The notes under the pieces: generated by a model | What the model was told of the DNA's origin: nothing | What the model saw: the letters and a program-made list of their open reading frames with translations, nothing else | Database searches by the model: none | Made by a program: the position numbers and the translations under genes | Shown here: positions 16,978 through 25,674 of the stretch, in pieces | Position numbering within the stretch: position 1 is the first letter of the stretch | Layout: every line of letters begins with the position of its first letter | From: Ovoidimarina sediminis | Lineage (GTDB): Bacteria; Pseudomonadota; Alphaproteobacteria; Rhodobacterales; Rhodobacteraceae | Length of the DNA stretch: 64,000 nt | NCBI RefSeq assembly: GCF_032586175.1 | Contig: NZ_JAWHTE010000017.1 | Coordinates: forward strand, 1-64,000 | Direction of reading: 5' to 3'

Positions 16978-17524
16978 CATGACCGACGATCTCGGAGCGA
17001 TCCGCTGCCAGGTATGGCAGTTGCTTCAGGAAGGTGCATCCGACCGGACTTCTGCCGCACGGCATATCGTCCTCGCTACGGTTGGACGAACCGGGGGCGC
17101 GGAAGCACGGACGGTCATCCTCCGTCGGGCCCAGCAAAGAATCGCAGCGCTTGAGTTTCATACAGACAGGGCGTCGGAGAAAGTCGCGGAAATCGAAATC
17201 CACCCGTATGGAACGGTACTCTTGTGGGAGCCGGAAACAGCGCTCCAGGTGCGCCTGCGGGTCATGTTGAGCGTGCGAAAGGGCACCGAGGCGGAGTGGG
17301 GCCGCATCCCTGCGCCGTCGCGCTTCGCGTACGGCGGGCAACCGCCGTCAGGGCAGAGGATCGTCAATCCCGGTGCCGTCAGCCTCTTGCAAGAGCCCGA
17401 ACGCTTCGCAGTGATCGAAGCACGGATCGAAGAAATCGAGACCTTGCACCTCGCGACGCAACCGCATCGGCGTGCGCTGTTCAGGCGTGCTGACGATTTC
17501 ACAGGTGCGTGGCTGGCCCCCTGA
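16970..17524 (+). CDS. Pyridoxamine-5'-phosphate-oxidase-like flavin-binding protein
   Basis: 184 residues with the split-barrel FMN-binding fold. ARTVILRRAQQR corresponds to the FMN-phosphate-binding strand, LEFHTDRASEKVAEIE is the family's characteristic second block, and RFAYGGQPPSG is a likely FMN-adjacent segment. The C-terminus RRALFRRADDFTGAWLAP is like PNPOx but shorter than PdxH, so B6 synthesis is doubtful. It starts 8 bp inside the AttH-like gene and appears to be the fourth gene of that operon. Confidence 0.8.
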   Translation: MSDMTDDLGAIRCQVWQLLQEGASDRTSAARHIVLATVGRTGGAEARTVILRRAQQRIAALEFHTDRASEKVAEIEIHPYGTVLLWEPETALQVRLRVMLSVRKGTEAEWGRIPAPSRFAYGGQPPSGQRIVNPGAVSLLQEPERFAVIEARIEEIETLHLATQPHRRALFRRADDFTGAWLAP

Positions 17525-17565
17525 ATCGCTGGTCTTCACGCCGCGATCCGGGCTAGCAAGACAGC

Positions 17566-19734
17566 ATGAGACCAGGTGCAGATATTCCGCTTACCCGTGA
17601 CCTCGTTCTGATTGGTGGCGGACATGCACATGCGCTCGTATTGCGCCGATGGGGGATGCGCCCCCTGCCCGGCGCGCGTCTGACAGTCATCAACCCAGAG
17701 CCTACCGCGCCCTACACAGGAATGCTTCCAGGCCATGTGGCCGGTCATTACCCCCGCGAGGCTCTTGATATCGATCTGGTGCGTCTTTGCAGGTTTGCTG
17801 GCGCGCGTCTGATCCTCGGCCGAGCGGACGCAATCGACCGCAACGCGAAGCAGGTGCACATCACCGGGCGCGGTGAGATCGCCTATGATGTGGCATCAAT
17901 TGACGTCGGAATAACCTCGGATCCAACGGGTATTGCGGGTTTCGACGATCATGGCGTGGCGGCTAAGCCTCTTGGACGGTTCGCCGATGAATGGGCGGAA
18001 TTCCTGGCTGGAGACAGCGAGGCGACCGTGGCGGTGATCGGTGCCGGCGTGGGCGGGGTCGAGCTTGCCATGGCCATGCACCACGCCCTCGACAGTGCGG
18101 GACGCAACCCGAACATAGCTGTGATCGACCGCGGGAGCGCTCTCTCTGGCCTTGCCTCTCGCGCACGCGACGTGATTCTGAGGACCCTGAGGGAACGTAA
18201 GATTCGCTTGATAGAAAATACCGGTGTTGCCGCTGTCGGCGCGACGGACGTGAGCCTCGACAATGGCTTAACGATTGCCGCCACGCTCACGGTCGCCACA
18301 GCGGGTGCGCGCCCCTGGCGTTGGCTGTCGGATTGCGGCCTTGAAATGACTGATGGGTTTATCGACGTCGATGAAACCCTAAGAAGCTCGGATCCTGCCA
18401 TCTACGCTGTCGGGGATTGCGCCAATCTAACCTTCGCGCAGCGTCCAAAGGCCGGGGTCTACGCCGTTCGAGCCGCGCCCGTGCTTGAGGCAAATCTGCG
18501 CGCGGATCTTTCGGGCGGCGCAAGCCGGACCTTCCGGCCGCAGGCTGATTACATCAAGCTCATATCGCTGGGAAAAAAGGCCGCTGTCGGAGAGAAGTGG
18601 GGCATCACTTTCACCGGGGAACGCCTCTGGAAGATCAAAGACCGGATCGACCGGAAATTCATGAATAAGCTCAGCCAGTTACCCGCGATGCCGCCCCCCA
18701 AACTGCCATCGCCCATGGCGGCCGGCGTGCGGGCTGAAGTTGGAAATACACAACCGATGTGTGCCGGCTGCGGCTCTAAAGTCGGAAGGGTGCCGCTGAT
18801 GCGCGCCCTCTCGCGCCTTTCGGGGGCACCGGAACGTCCGGATGTCACACAGCTCGACGGTGACGATGCCGCCGTTCTCTCCATCGGTTCGGCCAAGCAG
18901 GTCATTTCCGTGGACCATCTTCGGGCATTCACGGACGATCCGTTCATCTTCGCGCGTATCACCGCCTGCCATGCTCTTGGAGACATTTGGGCGATGGGAG
19001 CGCGCCCCCAGGCAGCACTTGCAACTCTCATACTTCCAAGGATGAGCGAGGCGCTTCAGGAACGATGGGTTGCGGAGATCATGGAAGGATCAGCTGCCGT
19101 TCTGCATGAAGCAGGGGCTGTCATCGCTGGTGGTCATACCACCATGGGCGCGGAACTGACGCTGGGGTTCACGGTGACAGGCTTATTGGATGGCCCACCC
19201 ATAACGCATTCTGGCGCAAAGCCTGGCGACGCGCTCGTCCTGACACGTCCACTTGGATCCGGCGCTCTTCTCGCGGCAGAGATGCAACTCAAGGCGCGGG
19301 GAGAAGACATCGCCGGACTTCTTGCGGAGATGGCAAAGCCGCAAAACAAGGTGGCTGAACTTATGACCGCCGCTCGCGCAATGACAGATGTGACGGGATT
19401 TGGTCTGGCGGGCCATCTCCTCAATATTCTCGACGCCTCAGGGGTCGGCGCAGATCTCTTTCTTGACAGCATTCCCGTCTACCCCGGTGCGCGCGAGGCT
19501 TTGGACAGCGGGGTTCGATCTACTCTTGCACCGGCGAACAAGGCGGCCACGTCTGCCCGATTGAGCGGCATCGAATCTGATATTCTCTATGACCCACAGA
19601 CGGCTGGTGGCCTTCTCGGCGCGATACCCGCTTCCGCACTCGAACGCACCCTCAGCGCACTCGCCAGTGTGGGCGCAAAGGCTGAACAGATCGGCACCGT
19701 CACCGATGGACCGCCAGAAATCAAAGTGACTTGA
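17566..19734 (+). CDS. selD: NDH-like flavoprotein fused to selenide, water dikinase (SelD)
   Basis: 722-residue fusion. Residues 1-370 form a pyridine-nucleotide-disulfide oxidoreductase domain with two Rossmann motifs (LIGGGHAHALVLRRWG and VAVIGAGVGGVELAMAM) and the FAD block AIYAVGDCANL. Residues from about 390 to 722 are SelD, which makes selenophosphate from selenide and ATP. The catalytic pair is Cys402 and Lys405 in CAGCGSK; the usual second Cys of GCGCK is Ser here. The flavin domain may reduce selenium for the kinase, but this is inference. Its 3' end overlaps convergent mnmH by 14 bp. Confidence 0.93.
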   Translation: MRPGADIPLTRDLVLIGGGHAHALVLRRWGMRPLPGARLTVINPEPTAPYTGMLPGHVAGHYPREALDIDLVRLCRFAGARLILGRADAIDRNAKQVHITGRGEIAYDVASIDVGITSDPTGIAGFDDHGVAAKPLGRFADEWAEFLAGDSEATVAVIGAGVGGVELAMAMHHALDSAGRNPNIAVIDRGSALSGLASRARDVILRTLRERKIRLIENTGVAAVGATDVSLDNGLTIAATLTVATAGARPWRWLSDCGLEMTDGFIDVDETLRSSDPAIYAVGDCANLTFAQRPKAGVYAVRAAPVLEANLRADLSGGASRTFRPQADYIKLISLGKKAAVGEKWGITFTGERLWKIKDRIDRKFMNKLSQLPAMPPPKLPSPMAAGVRAEVGNTQPMCAGCGSKVGRVPLMRALSRLSGAPERPDVTQLDGDDAAVLSIGSAKQVISVDHLRAFTDDPFIFARITACHALGDIWAMGARPQAALATLILPRMSEALQERWVAEIMEGSAAVLHEAGAVIAGGHTTMGAELTLGFTVTGLLDGPPITHSGAKPGDALVLTRPLGSGALLAAEMQLKARGEDIAGLLAEMAKPQNKVAELMTAARAMTDVTGFGLAGHLLNILDASGVGADLFLDSIPVYPGAREALDSGVRSTLAPANKAATSARLSGIESDILYDPQTAGGLLGAIPASALERTLSALASVGAKAEQIGTVTDGPPEIKVT

Positions 19735-20773
19735 TGACTTCTGCGACTTGCGACGCCACTCGGGCAACTCCGCCCGCGTCCAGGCGATCTGCCTCGATAT
19801 TTGCCGAAACACTCCCCTCTGCGCGATCGCGCGACCGTGCATACCTGGTGTCGTAATGACGTTCCATCAGGTCGATTGCCAGCGTTTGCAGGTCGCCTGC
19901 CTTATGAAGACTACGCCAAACATCAACGACGTCCCTACCGTGAAAGGGAATGAGTTGATCTAGCCGGGCATCCAGGAGCGCAGGATCCGACCAGAGGTCT
20001 TGATAGGCATCAACAAGGTGTTCGGCACGGACAGGTCGAGATGCACTAAGAACGATCCGTGGCGCGTGAAGCATGGCCTTCCAAAGCGAAGGCGGCACGA
20101 TCCGCGCACCGACCTTGCTCGACTCCGCCTCGATAACCAACGGTCGGTCTCGATCGAGTTTCGCCAGGACCGAGGCGATCGCGGATTCGAACCCCTTCTG
20201 GCTGGGCTGCCCTCCGGGCATCGGCCCGAGAACCGAACCACGATGGCGGGCAATGCCTTCAAGATCTAGGGTTTGAACACCGCGCTCTTTCAGAAGAGCC
20301 AGAACTGCCGTCTTTCCCGTGCCGGTATTCCCATCGATAAGCACGATGCGACCGGGCCATGACGTGTCATACAGCGCTTGGGCGACGAGTCGGCGGTAAC
20401 TGCGATATCCCCCTTCGATGGTTTCCGCACGCCATCCAATCTGCTGAAGAATCGAAGCGAAGGCGCCAGATCTTTGCCCGCCCCGCCAGCAATACACCAG
20501 TGGCCGCCAACTGCCTGGTTTCTCTGCAAGACTATCTTCTATGTGATGCGCCGCATTTCGCGCGACCAGTGCCGCACCGACTTTCCGCGCCGCGAACGGC
20601 GCCTCCTGCTTGTAAATCGTGCCAACGCGGGCACGTTCTTCATTGCTCAAAACCGGCAGATTGATCGCATCTGGCAGACGATCCTCCGCAAACTCTGCAG
20701 GTGACCTGACGTCTATGAGCGTGTCAAAGCCGTGGCCGCAATAATCACTCAGTTGGTCAAATCGGATCGCCAT
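19721..20773 (-). CDS. mnmH: tRNA 2-selenouridine synthase MnmH
   Basis: 350 residues. The N-terminal rhodanese domain carries catalytic Cys95 in VYCWRGGQRSGAF. The C-terminal P-loop domain has GNTGTGKT (148-155). MnmH uses selenophosphate to replace sulfur in the wobble 2-thiouridine of tRNA-Lys/Glu/Gln, via geranylation. The gene converges on selD, so selenophosphate donor and user sit tail to tail. Its start lies 25 bp inside the FAD-protein gene upstream on the same strand. No selA, selB or selC is seen here. Confidence 0.95.
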   Translation of the reverse strand: MAIRFDQLSDYCGHGFDTLIDVRSPAEFAEDRLPDAINLPVLSNEERARVGTIYKQEAPFAARKVGAALVARNAAHHIEDSLAEKPGSWRPLVYCWRGGQRSGAFASILQQIGWRAETIEGGYRSYRRLVAQALYDTSWPGRIVLIDGNTGTGKTAVLALLKERGVQTLDLEGIARHRGSVLGPMPGGQPSQKGFESAIASVLAKLDRDRPLVIEAESSKVGARIVPPSLWKAMLHAPRIVLSASRPVRAEHLVDAYQDLWSDPALLDARLDQLIPFHGRDVVDVWRSLHKAGDLQTLAIDLMERHYDTRYARSRDRAEGSVSANIEADRLDAGGVARVASQVAEVIKSL

Positions 20774-21714
20774 GCGCGGTCTCTACCGCGCGCCGTGGGA
20801 CCTGGTAAAGTGAGCAGCACACGTTCGGCCATCGCACGACCGGACATCCAAGCGTCGTCGAACCCGTGTCCAAGCGCCCAGTCCCCGCCAACAAGGAGCT
20901 GACCGTTGCAGACTTCGAGATAGGGTTCGCCCAAGGGTTTCTGCGCAAGCGCATAGCGCCAGCGGTGCACCGCACAATAAAGTGGTTCGGGCGGCAGATG
21001 CCCAAGAGCGGCGGCAAAGGCCGCCTGCATGGACGTCTCCACCAATGCGTCCGGCATCTCGAGATAGGCACTGCTCCACTCCGCTGTCGCATGCCCCACC
21101 CAGACATCCCGTGTCGCCTGTATTTCCTCCGGGAGTTCCTGTCTGAACAACCGATGGAAAACCGGGCCAGTCAGTCTGTTCGGCGCATCCAGCCGTTCAC
21201 CGAACGCGGCCATGAATGCCCATACCGGGTTGAACTCGATATCGGCCAGGCGCTTCGAGATGCCTGGCAAGGCCGACAGCAGCACCCGCGCCTGAGGCGC
21301 CGGCACAGCCAAGATCACACGGGCGAATGGGCCTTGTCGGCGATCGTTTTCGATTTCGAGATAAAAGCCGCCGCGGCCCTTGATGATCGCTGTTACACTG
21401 TGGCGGGTTTCGATGCGAAGACCTTTCGCCATGCAGCGGGCGATCGACGACATCCCGGGTCGACCGACCCAACCTCCAAGGGAATCCTGCGATGCTCCGG
21501 CCGCCAGCAGTAACCCTTCCAGCTCCGGATTGCCCGGTGTGACGCGCGGTGCCCCGTGGTTTATGGAAAGACCTGCAAACCGCCGCGTCGCCATTCGGCC
21601 GCCCAGCCCCCTGCTTTTCTCGAAGACGACAACATTTTCGACATGACCCGAGAGTTCCCGCGCGGCTGTAATGCCGCAAAGTCCTGCCCCGATAATCGCA
21701 ATTGCTCGTGTCAT
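20749..21714 (-). CDS. FAD-dependent amine-oxidase/renalase-like protein
   Basis: 321 residues with an N-terminal dinucleotide-binding motif AIIGAGLCGITAARELSG, the FAD block FEKSRGLGGRMATRR, and a C-terminal FAD contact LLVGGDWALGHGFDDAWMSG. The architecture matches NAD(P)/FAD-dependent renalase-like oxidoreductases of about 320 residues. The substrate is unknown. It precedes mnmH with a 25-bp overlap. Whether that link is functional or only compact packing is open. Confidence 0.85.
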   Translation of the reverse strand: MTRAIAIIGAGLCGITAARELSGHVENVVVFEKSRGLGGRMATRRFAGLSINHGAPRVTPGNPELEGLLLAAGASQDSLGGWVGRPGMSSIARCMAKGLRIETRHSVTAIIKGRGGFYLEIENDRRQGPFARVILAVPAPQARVLLSALPGISKRLADIEFNPVWAFMAAFGERLDAPNRLTGPVFHRLFRQELPEEIQATRDVWVGHATAEWSSAYLEMPDALVETSMQAAFAAALGHLPPEPLYCAVHRWRYALAQKPLGEPYLEVCNGQLLVGGDWALGHGFDDAWMSGRAMAERVLLTLPGPTARGRDRAWRSDLTN

Positions 21715-21832
21715 ATTTTTTCCGGCAAACAGACGGTTATCTCCCGGCGGCTATATAGTTCCGCAGCGCGATGTTGCGAGAAATTATCGTTAGGACCTCG
21801 CCCAATGGCGTTTTTGTGCCTATCTGAACGCC

Positions 21833-22588
21833 ATGCGCGTTCTCTCTGTCCTCCTAGTCCAAATTGCGTGTCTCGTATTGACGACAGGTGCCCAGGCCTC
21901 CGCTCCTCGGGAAGAGTGCGTCGTGCTGCTCCACGGCCTTGCCAGAACGGCCGCTTCGCTCATCGTGCTGGAACAGAGCCTCCAGGCGAAAGGCTATAGA
22001 ACTGTAAACAAGAGCTATCCCTCGACGAACGAACCTTTCGAAACACTCGTATCCACGGCCGTCCCGTCAGCGGTGGAGCGCTGCGGATCGGCGAAGGTAC
22101 ACTTTGTAACCCATTCGCTCGGGGGTATCCTCGTGCGCGCGTGGCTCGAAGAAAACCGCCCTGATGACATGGGCCGGGTCGTCATGCTCGCGCCACCCAA
22201 TCATGGCTCGGAACTGGTCGACGAACTTGGCGATCTCGGGCCTTTCCAGTGGATCAACGGCCCTACAGGTATCGTCCTCGGCACCGGCGAAGACAGTGTC
22301 CCCAACCGTCTTGGTCTCCCACCCGTGGAGATTGGCGTGATTGCAGGCAATCAGTCCCTGAACCCGATCTACTCGGAAATCATCGAGGGGCCTGACGACG
22401 GCAAGGTGTCGGTCGAAAGCACCTATCTCCCGGGTCTTGCGGATCATATCGTCCTCCCCGTCACCCACACTTTCATGATGAACGATCCGGTCGTTGTCGC
22501 GCAGACACTCGAATTTCTGAAAACCGGCAAATTCGATCATGAACTGACATTCGGCGATCTGATATCCCGGCTTATTGGCGCGGATTGA
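21833..22588 (+). CDS. Secreted alpha/beta-hydrolase (lipase-like)
   Basis: 251 residues. A signal peptide ends near GAQASAP. VVLLHGLARTAASL forms the oxyanion-hole strand, and the nucleophile elbow is THSLGG with Ser95. A likely catalytic His is in LPVTHTFMM near residue 210. The fold and size resemble bacterial lipases/esterases related to EstA and PGAP1-like proteins. The enzyme is probably periplasmic or exported. It is divergent from the FAD protein and monocistronic, with a 194-bp gap before iolB in which I see no feature. Confidence 0.85.
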   Translation: MRVLSVLLVQIACLVLTTGAQASAPREECVVLLHGLARTAASLIVLEQSLQAKGYRTVNKSYPSTNEPFETLVSTAVPSAVERCGSAKVHFVTHSLGGILVRAWLEENRPDDMGRVVMLAPPNHGSELVDELGDLGPFQWINGPTGIVLGTGEDSVPNRLGLPPVEIGVIAGNQSLNPIYSEIIEGPDDGKVSVESTYLPGLADHIVLPVTHTFMMNDPVVVAQTLEFLKTGKFDHELTFGDLISRLIGAD

Positions 22589-22782
22589 CCAAGCCATGAA
22601 AGGTGCAACATCGGCGCCCGCGATCCCGTGCGCCTGAGGCGTCGCAGTGATCGCCTTTCCAACCGGGGCCGCCAGACGTTGCGCGAACCGTTCGCCTTGT
22701 GCCGAGGCAAATGAACAGATTGGGAAAATGGTGACCGGCTATCTTGCAACCGAATTGAAGGCCGCGCACTCTCTTCAGCAAT

Positions 22783-23586
22783 ATGACTCAGTTACTTAGA
22801 AAACCAGTTGGCCCATCAGGCTTCATTCACGAAATTACCCCAGAGACCGCAGGGTGGCGCTATGTCGGCTTCACCGTGTTTCGCGGTGTAGAAGGCGATC
22901 ACTTCGATCGTCATTTTCCGACAGAAGAGTGCATCCTCGTGATGGTCGAGGGCCTTGCCGAGGTCAGCGTGGAGGGCACATCTCATGGGGAGGTAGGTGA
23001 CCGGCTGGATGTCTTCGAGCGGACACCCCCGCATTGTGTTTATGCACCTGCAGATTCAAGGATTTCCGTCACGCTAACCACGCAGGCCACGGTTGCTCTT
23101 TGCCTCGCACCCGGCAAGGGAGCGCACAGGTCCCGACGGCTCGGGCCAGAGGGTATCTCGCTCGATGTCCGTGGCGAGGGCACAAACACACGTTACATCC
23201 ACAACATCGCGATGGAAGGTCGCGATGTTGCCGATAGCCTTTTGGTCACCGAGGTCTTCACACCACCAGGGCACTGGTCGTCCTACCCTCCTCACCGCCA
23301 TGACGAGGACGACTTTCCTCGAATAACATATCTTGAGGAAACTTATTATCATCGACTGAGTCCCGCTCAAGGCTTCGGGATTCAACGGGTCTTCACGGAT
23401 GATGGATCGCTTGACGAGACCCTTTCGGTCTCGAACCACGATGTCGTTCTCGTTCCGCGCGGATATCATCCCTGTGCTGCGCCGCACGGTTACGACATGT
23501 ACTATTTGAATGTCATGGCTGGTCCACTTAGAAAATGGCGTTTCGAAAACCACCCAGACCACGCCTGGATCGTCGAGGGGGCCTGA
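22783..23586 (+). CDS. iolB: 5-deoxy-glucuronate isomerase
   Basis: 267 residues and full length, with the bicupin IolB fold. SSYPPHRHDEDDFPRITYLE supplies metal ligands His171 and His173, and the family's YYHRLSPAQGFGIQRVFTDD follows. The enzyme converts 5-deoxy-D-glucuronate to 2-deoxy-5-keto-gluconate in myo-inositol catabolism. Here it is isolated: no iolA, C, D, E or G is in the window. Its last 59 bp overlap the convergent sugar-transferase gene. Sequence identity to the family is clear, but the pathway role depends on iol genes elsewhere. Confidence 0.92.
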   Translation: MTQLLRKPVGPSGFIHEITPETAGWRYVGFTVFRGVEGDHFDRHFPTEECILVMVEGLAEVSVEGTSHGEVGDRLDVFERTPPHCVYAPADSRISVTLTTQATVALCLAPGKGAHRSRRLGPEGISLDVRGEGTNTRYIHNIAMEGRDVADSLLVTEVFTPPGHWSSYPPHRHDEDDFPRITYLEETYYHRLSPAQGFGIQRVFTDDGSLDETLSVSNHDVVLVPRGYHPCAAPHGYDMYYLNVMAGPLRKWRFENHPDHAWIVEGA

Positions 23587-24262
23587 AGCGGCCTCCCCCT
23601 GCCGACACGCGCACGACCGTGGAAATGAGAATTGCAGCATCGAGTGCCACCGACCGATGCCGCGAGTACACCTGTTCGAGGAATGCCTTCCGCGGCAGCA
23701 ATACACCGCGATGGTATTCCATTGCCTCGTTTTCGGACCTGAAACGCGCCAGACGCATCGTTTCAACACCATGCACCGCCAATGTCGCAAGCCCGGTCAG
23801 ACCCGGCTTTTGTCTCAGAAGACTGCGGTAGAGGCGGGGATCCTTCTCGACTTGCGCGCGCAACGGCGGGCGAGGACCGACAAGGCTCATCTCACCCCTG
23901 AGCACGTTGAGAAGCTGCGGAAGTTCATCAAGCCGCAGTCTCCTGAGGCACCGGCCAAGGCGCGTCACACGGACCATGTCTCGCCTGTTTATCGGCCGCG
24001 GCTCCCGCTTCGCAGCATGCATCGTTCTGAATTTCAGAAGCTTGAAGCCACGTTCGGGGGCCAGCATGCGCTCCGACACATAGAAAACCGGAGCCCCGTC
24101 CAAAAGCCGAATAGCAAGTCCGATTGCAAGCATTACGGGAAACGCAAGCAAGAGCGCGATTGCCGACAAAGTGATATCAAATAGCCGCTTCGCCAGATCT
24201 CCGGCGAACCGCGGCCTAATCGCGGGCGTATACGTCCTCGTAGCGAATGATGTCGTCTTCAC
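23528..24262 (-). CDS. Polyprenyl-phosphate sugar-1-phosphate transferase
   Basis: 244-residue bacterial sugar transferase (WcaJ/PglC core, single membrane segment). It shows KRLFDITLSAIALLLAFPVM as the membrane/re-entrant helix, LLKFRTM, RLDELPQLLNVLRGEMSLVG, and PGLTGLATLAV. It loads the first sugar phosphate onto undecaprenyl phosphate for polysaccharide assembly. The start ATG overlaps the end of manC by 47 bp. No internal alternative start before the essential KRLFD segment was found. The basic C-terminal tail (PPRRSRRGLGGF) is coded in the region overlapping iolB. Confidence 0.9.
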   Translation of the reverse strand: MKTTSFATRTYTPAIRPRFAGDLAKRLFDITLSAIALLLAFPVMLAIGLAIRLLDGAPVFYVSERMLAPERGFKLLKFRTMHAAKREPRPINRRDMVRVTRLGRCLRRLRLDELPQLLNVLRGEMSLVGPRPPLRAQVEKDPRLYRSLLRQKPGLTGLATLAVHGVETMRLARFRSENEAMEYHRGVLLPRKAFLEQVYSRHRSVALDAAILISTVVRVSAGGGRFRPPRRSRRGLGGFRNAIF

Positions 24263-25643
24263 CCAGGTAACTTCCGGTCTGAACTTCTATCAGCACCATT
24301 GGTACCTTACCGGGGTTTTCCATTCGGTGAACGGCCCCAAGCGGGATATAAACCGACTGGTTTTCCGAAACGAGTTTGACCTCATCGTCAATAGTGACGC
24401 GTGCGGTTCCGTTGACGACGACCCAGTGTTCGGCCCGGTGATTGTGGCTTTGCAGGGAAAGCGCTGCACCTGGGTTTACGACAATGCGTTTCACTTGAAA
24501 GCGCTCTCCGATCACGAGGCTTTCGAACCATCCCCAGGGGCGATGATCGCGTGCGGATTGTTCGGCCTGATACACCCCCTTGGATTTGAGCGCGCTCACA
24601 GCTTCCTTTACGCGCTGACCTTCGGCCTTGGGAGCGACGAGCACGGCATCCGGCATTGCAACTGCTATCATACCGTCAAGGCCAATCCCAACGAGTTCTA
24701 GGCCATCGGCCTCCGAGCGAAGAAGCGTATTCTTGCAATCGATCGCTGTGACAGCCCCGCTGGCCGAGTTGCCCCGATCGTCCGGGCCCGCCTCCTGCCA
24801 CACCGCCTCCCAACCACCGAGGTCCGACCAGTGTCCGTCATAGGGCATGGCCATCAGGCCGGACGCCCGTTCCATGATCGCGTAGTCGATGGAGATATCA
24901 TCGGCCTCGCGCCAGGGATCGGGCGCGAGACGGGTAAACCCCAGATCGGTTTCCGCACCGGCGACGGCGCGTGAAACCGGGGCAACAATATCAGGTGCGT
25001 GGGCCCGGTAGGCTTCCAGGATCGCACGCACGCTGAACAGAAACAGACCAGCGTTCCAAAGCGTATCACCAGCTTCCAGCATGGATTCGGCCTTGGCCCG
25101 GTCCGGCTTTTCCACGAACCCAGCCAGCGCTTGCGGAGCCTCACTTGAAAGATCAGCTCCATCGCCGAGCTTGAGGTAACCATATCCGGTTTCCGGTCTT
25201 GTCGGTTTTATCCCAAAGGTCACGAGGCCGCCCGCCTCCGCAGCCTCAGACGCTTTGAATACCGCGGTTCGGAATTTCTCCGCATCCGCGATCACATGAT
25301 CGGACGGGGCGACAAGGATCAGGTCATCCGCAGATCGGCTTTCCAGCCAGAGAGCGGCGGCCAATACGGCTGGTGCAGTGTTTCTGCCTTCAGGCTCGAT
25401 CAGAATCGACTGCGGCGCAGCTTCAATCGCGGCAAGTTGCTCGACAACGATGAAGCGGAACGGATCGCCAGTTACGATCAGCGGCGAAGCAAAACCCGGG
25501 CCGGAAAGTCGCCGGGCGGTTGCCTGAAATAGGCTTTCCTCACCAAGGAGCGAAGAGAACTGCTTCGGATAGCTCTTGCGCGACAACGGCCAAAGCCTCG
25601 TGCCAGAACCACCGCAAAGGATCACTGGGTGGATTTTTGCCAT
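24216..25643 (-). CDS. manC: Mannose-1-phosphate guanylyltransferase / mannose-6-phosphate isomerase
   Basis: 475-residue bifunctional enzyme. The pyrophosphorylase motif is CGGSGTRLWPLSRKSYPKQF at the N-terminus. The C-terminal cupin isomerase domain has RPWGWFESL, GAALSLQSHNHRAEHWVVV and YIPLGAVHRMEN. It makes GDP-mannose, the substrate of Gmd. ATG 25643 has AAGG 8 nt upstream; a GTG at 25652 is a weaker alternative. It is third in gmd-fcl-manC-transferase. Confidence 0.95.
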   Translation of the reverse strand: MAKIHPVILCGGSGTRLWPLSRKSYPKQFSSLLGEESLFQATARRLSGPGFASPLIVTGDPFRFIVVEQLAAIEAAPQSILIEPEGRNTAPAVLAAALWLESRSADDLILVAPSDHVIADAEKFRTAVFKASEAAEAGGLVTFGIKPTRPETGYGYLKLGDGADLSSEAPQALAGFVEKPDRAKAESMLEAGDTLWNAGLFLFSVRAILEAYRAHAPDIVAPVSRAVAGAETDLGFTRLAPDPWREADDISIDYAIMERASGLMAMPYDGHWSDLGGWEAVWQEAGPDDRGNSASGAVTAIDCKNTLLRSEADGLELVGIGLDGMIAVAMPDAVLVAPKAEGQRVKEAVSALKSKGVYQAEQSARDHRPWGWFESLVIGERFQVKRIVVNPGAALSLQSHNHRAEHWVVVNGTARVTIDDEVKLVSENQSVYIPLGAVHRMENPGKVPMVLIEVQTGSYLGEDDIIRYEDVYARD

Positions 25644-25674
25644 GTTTGACACCTTGTTTACCGCGGCCTCAACT

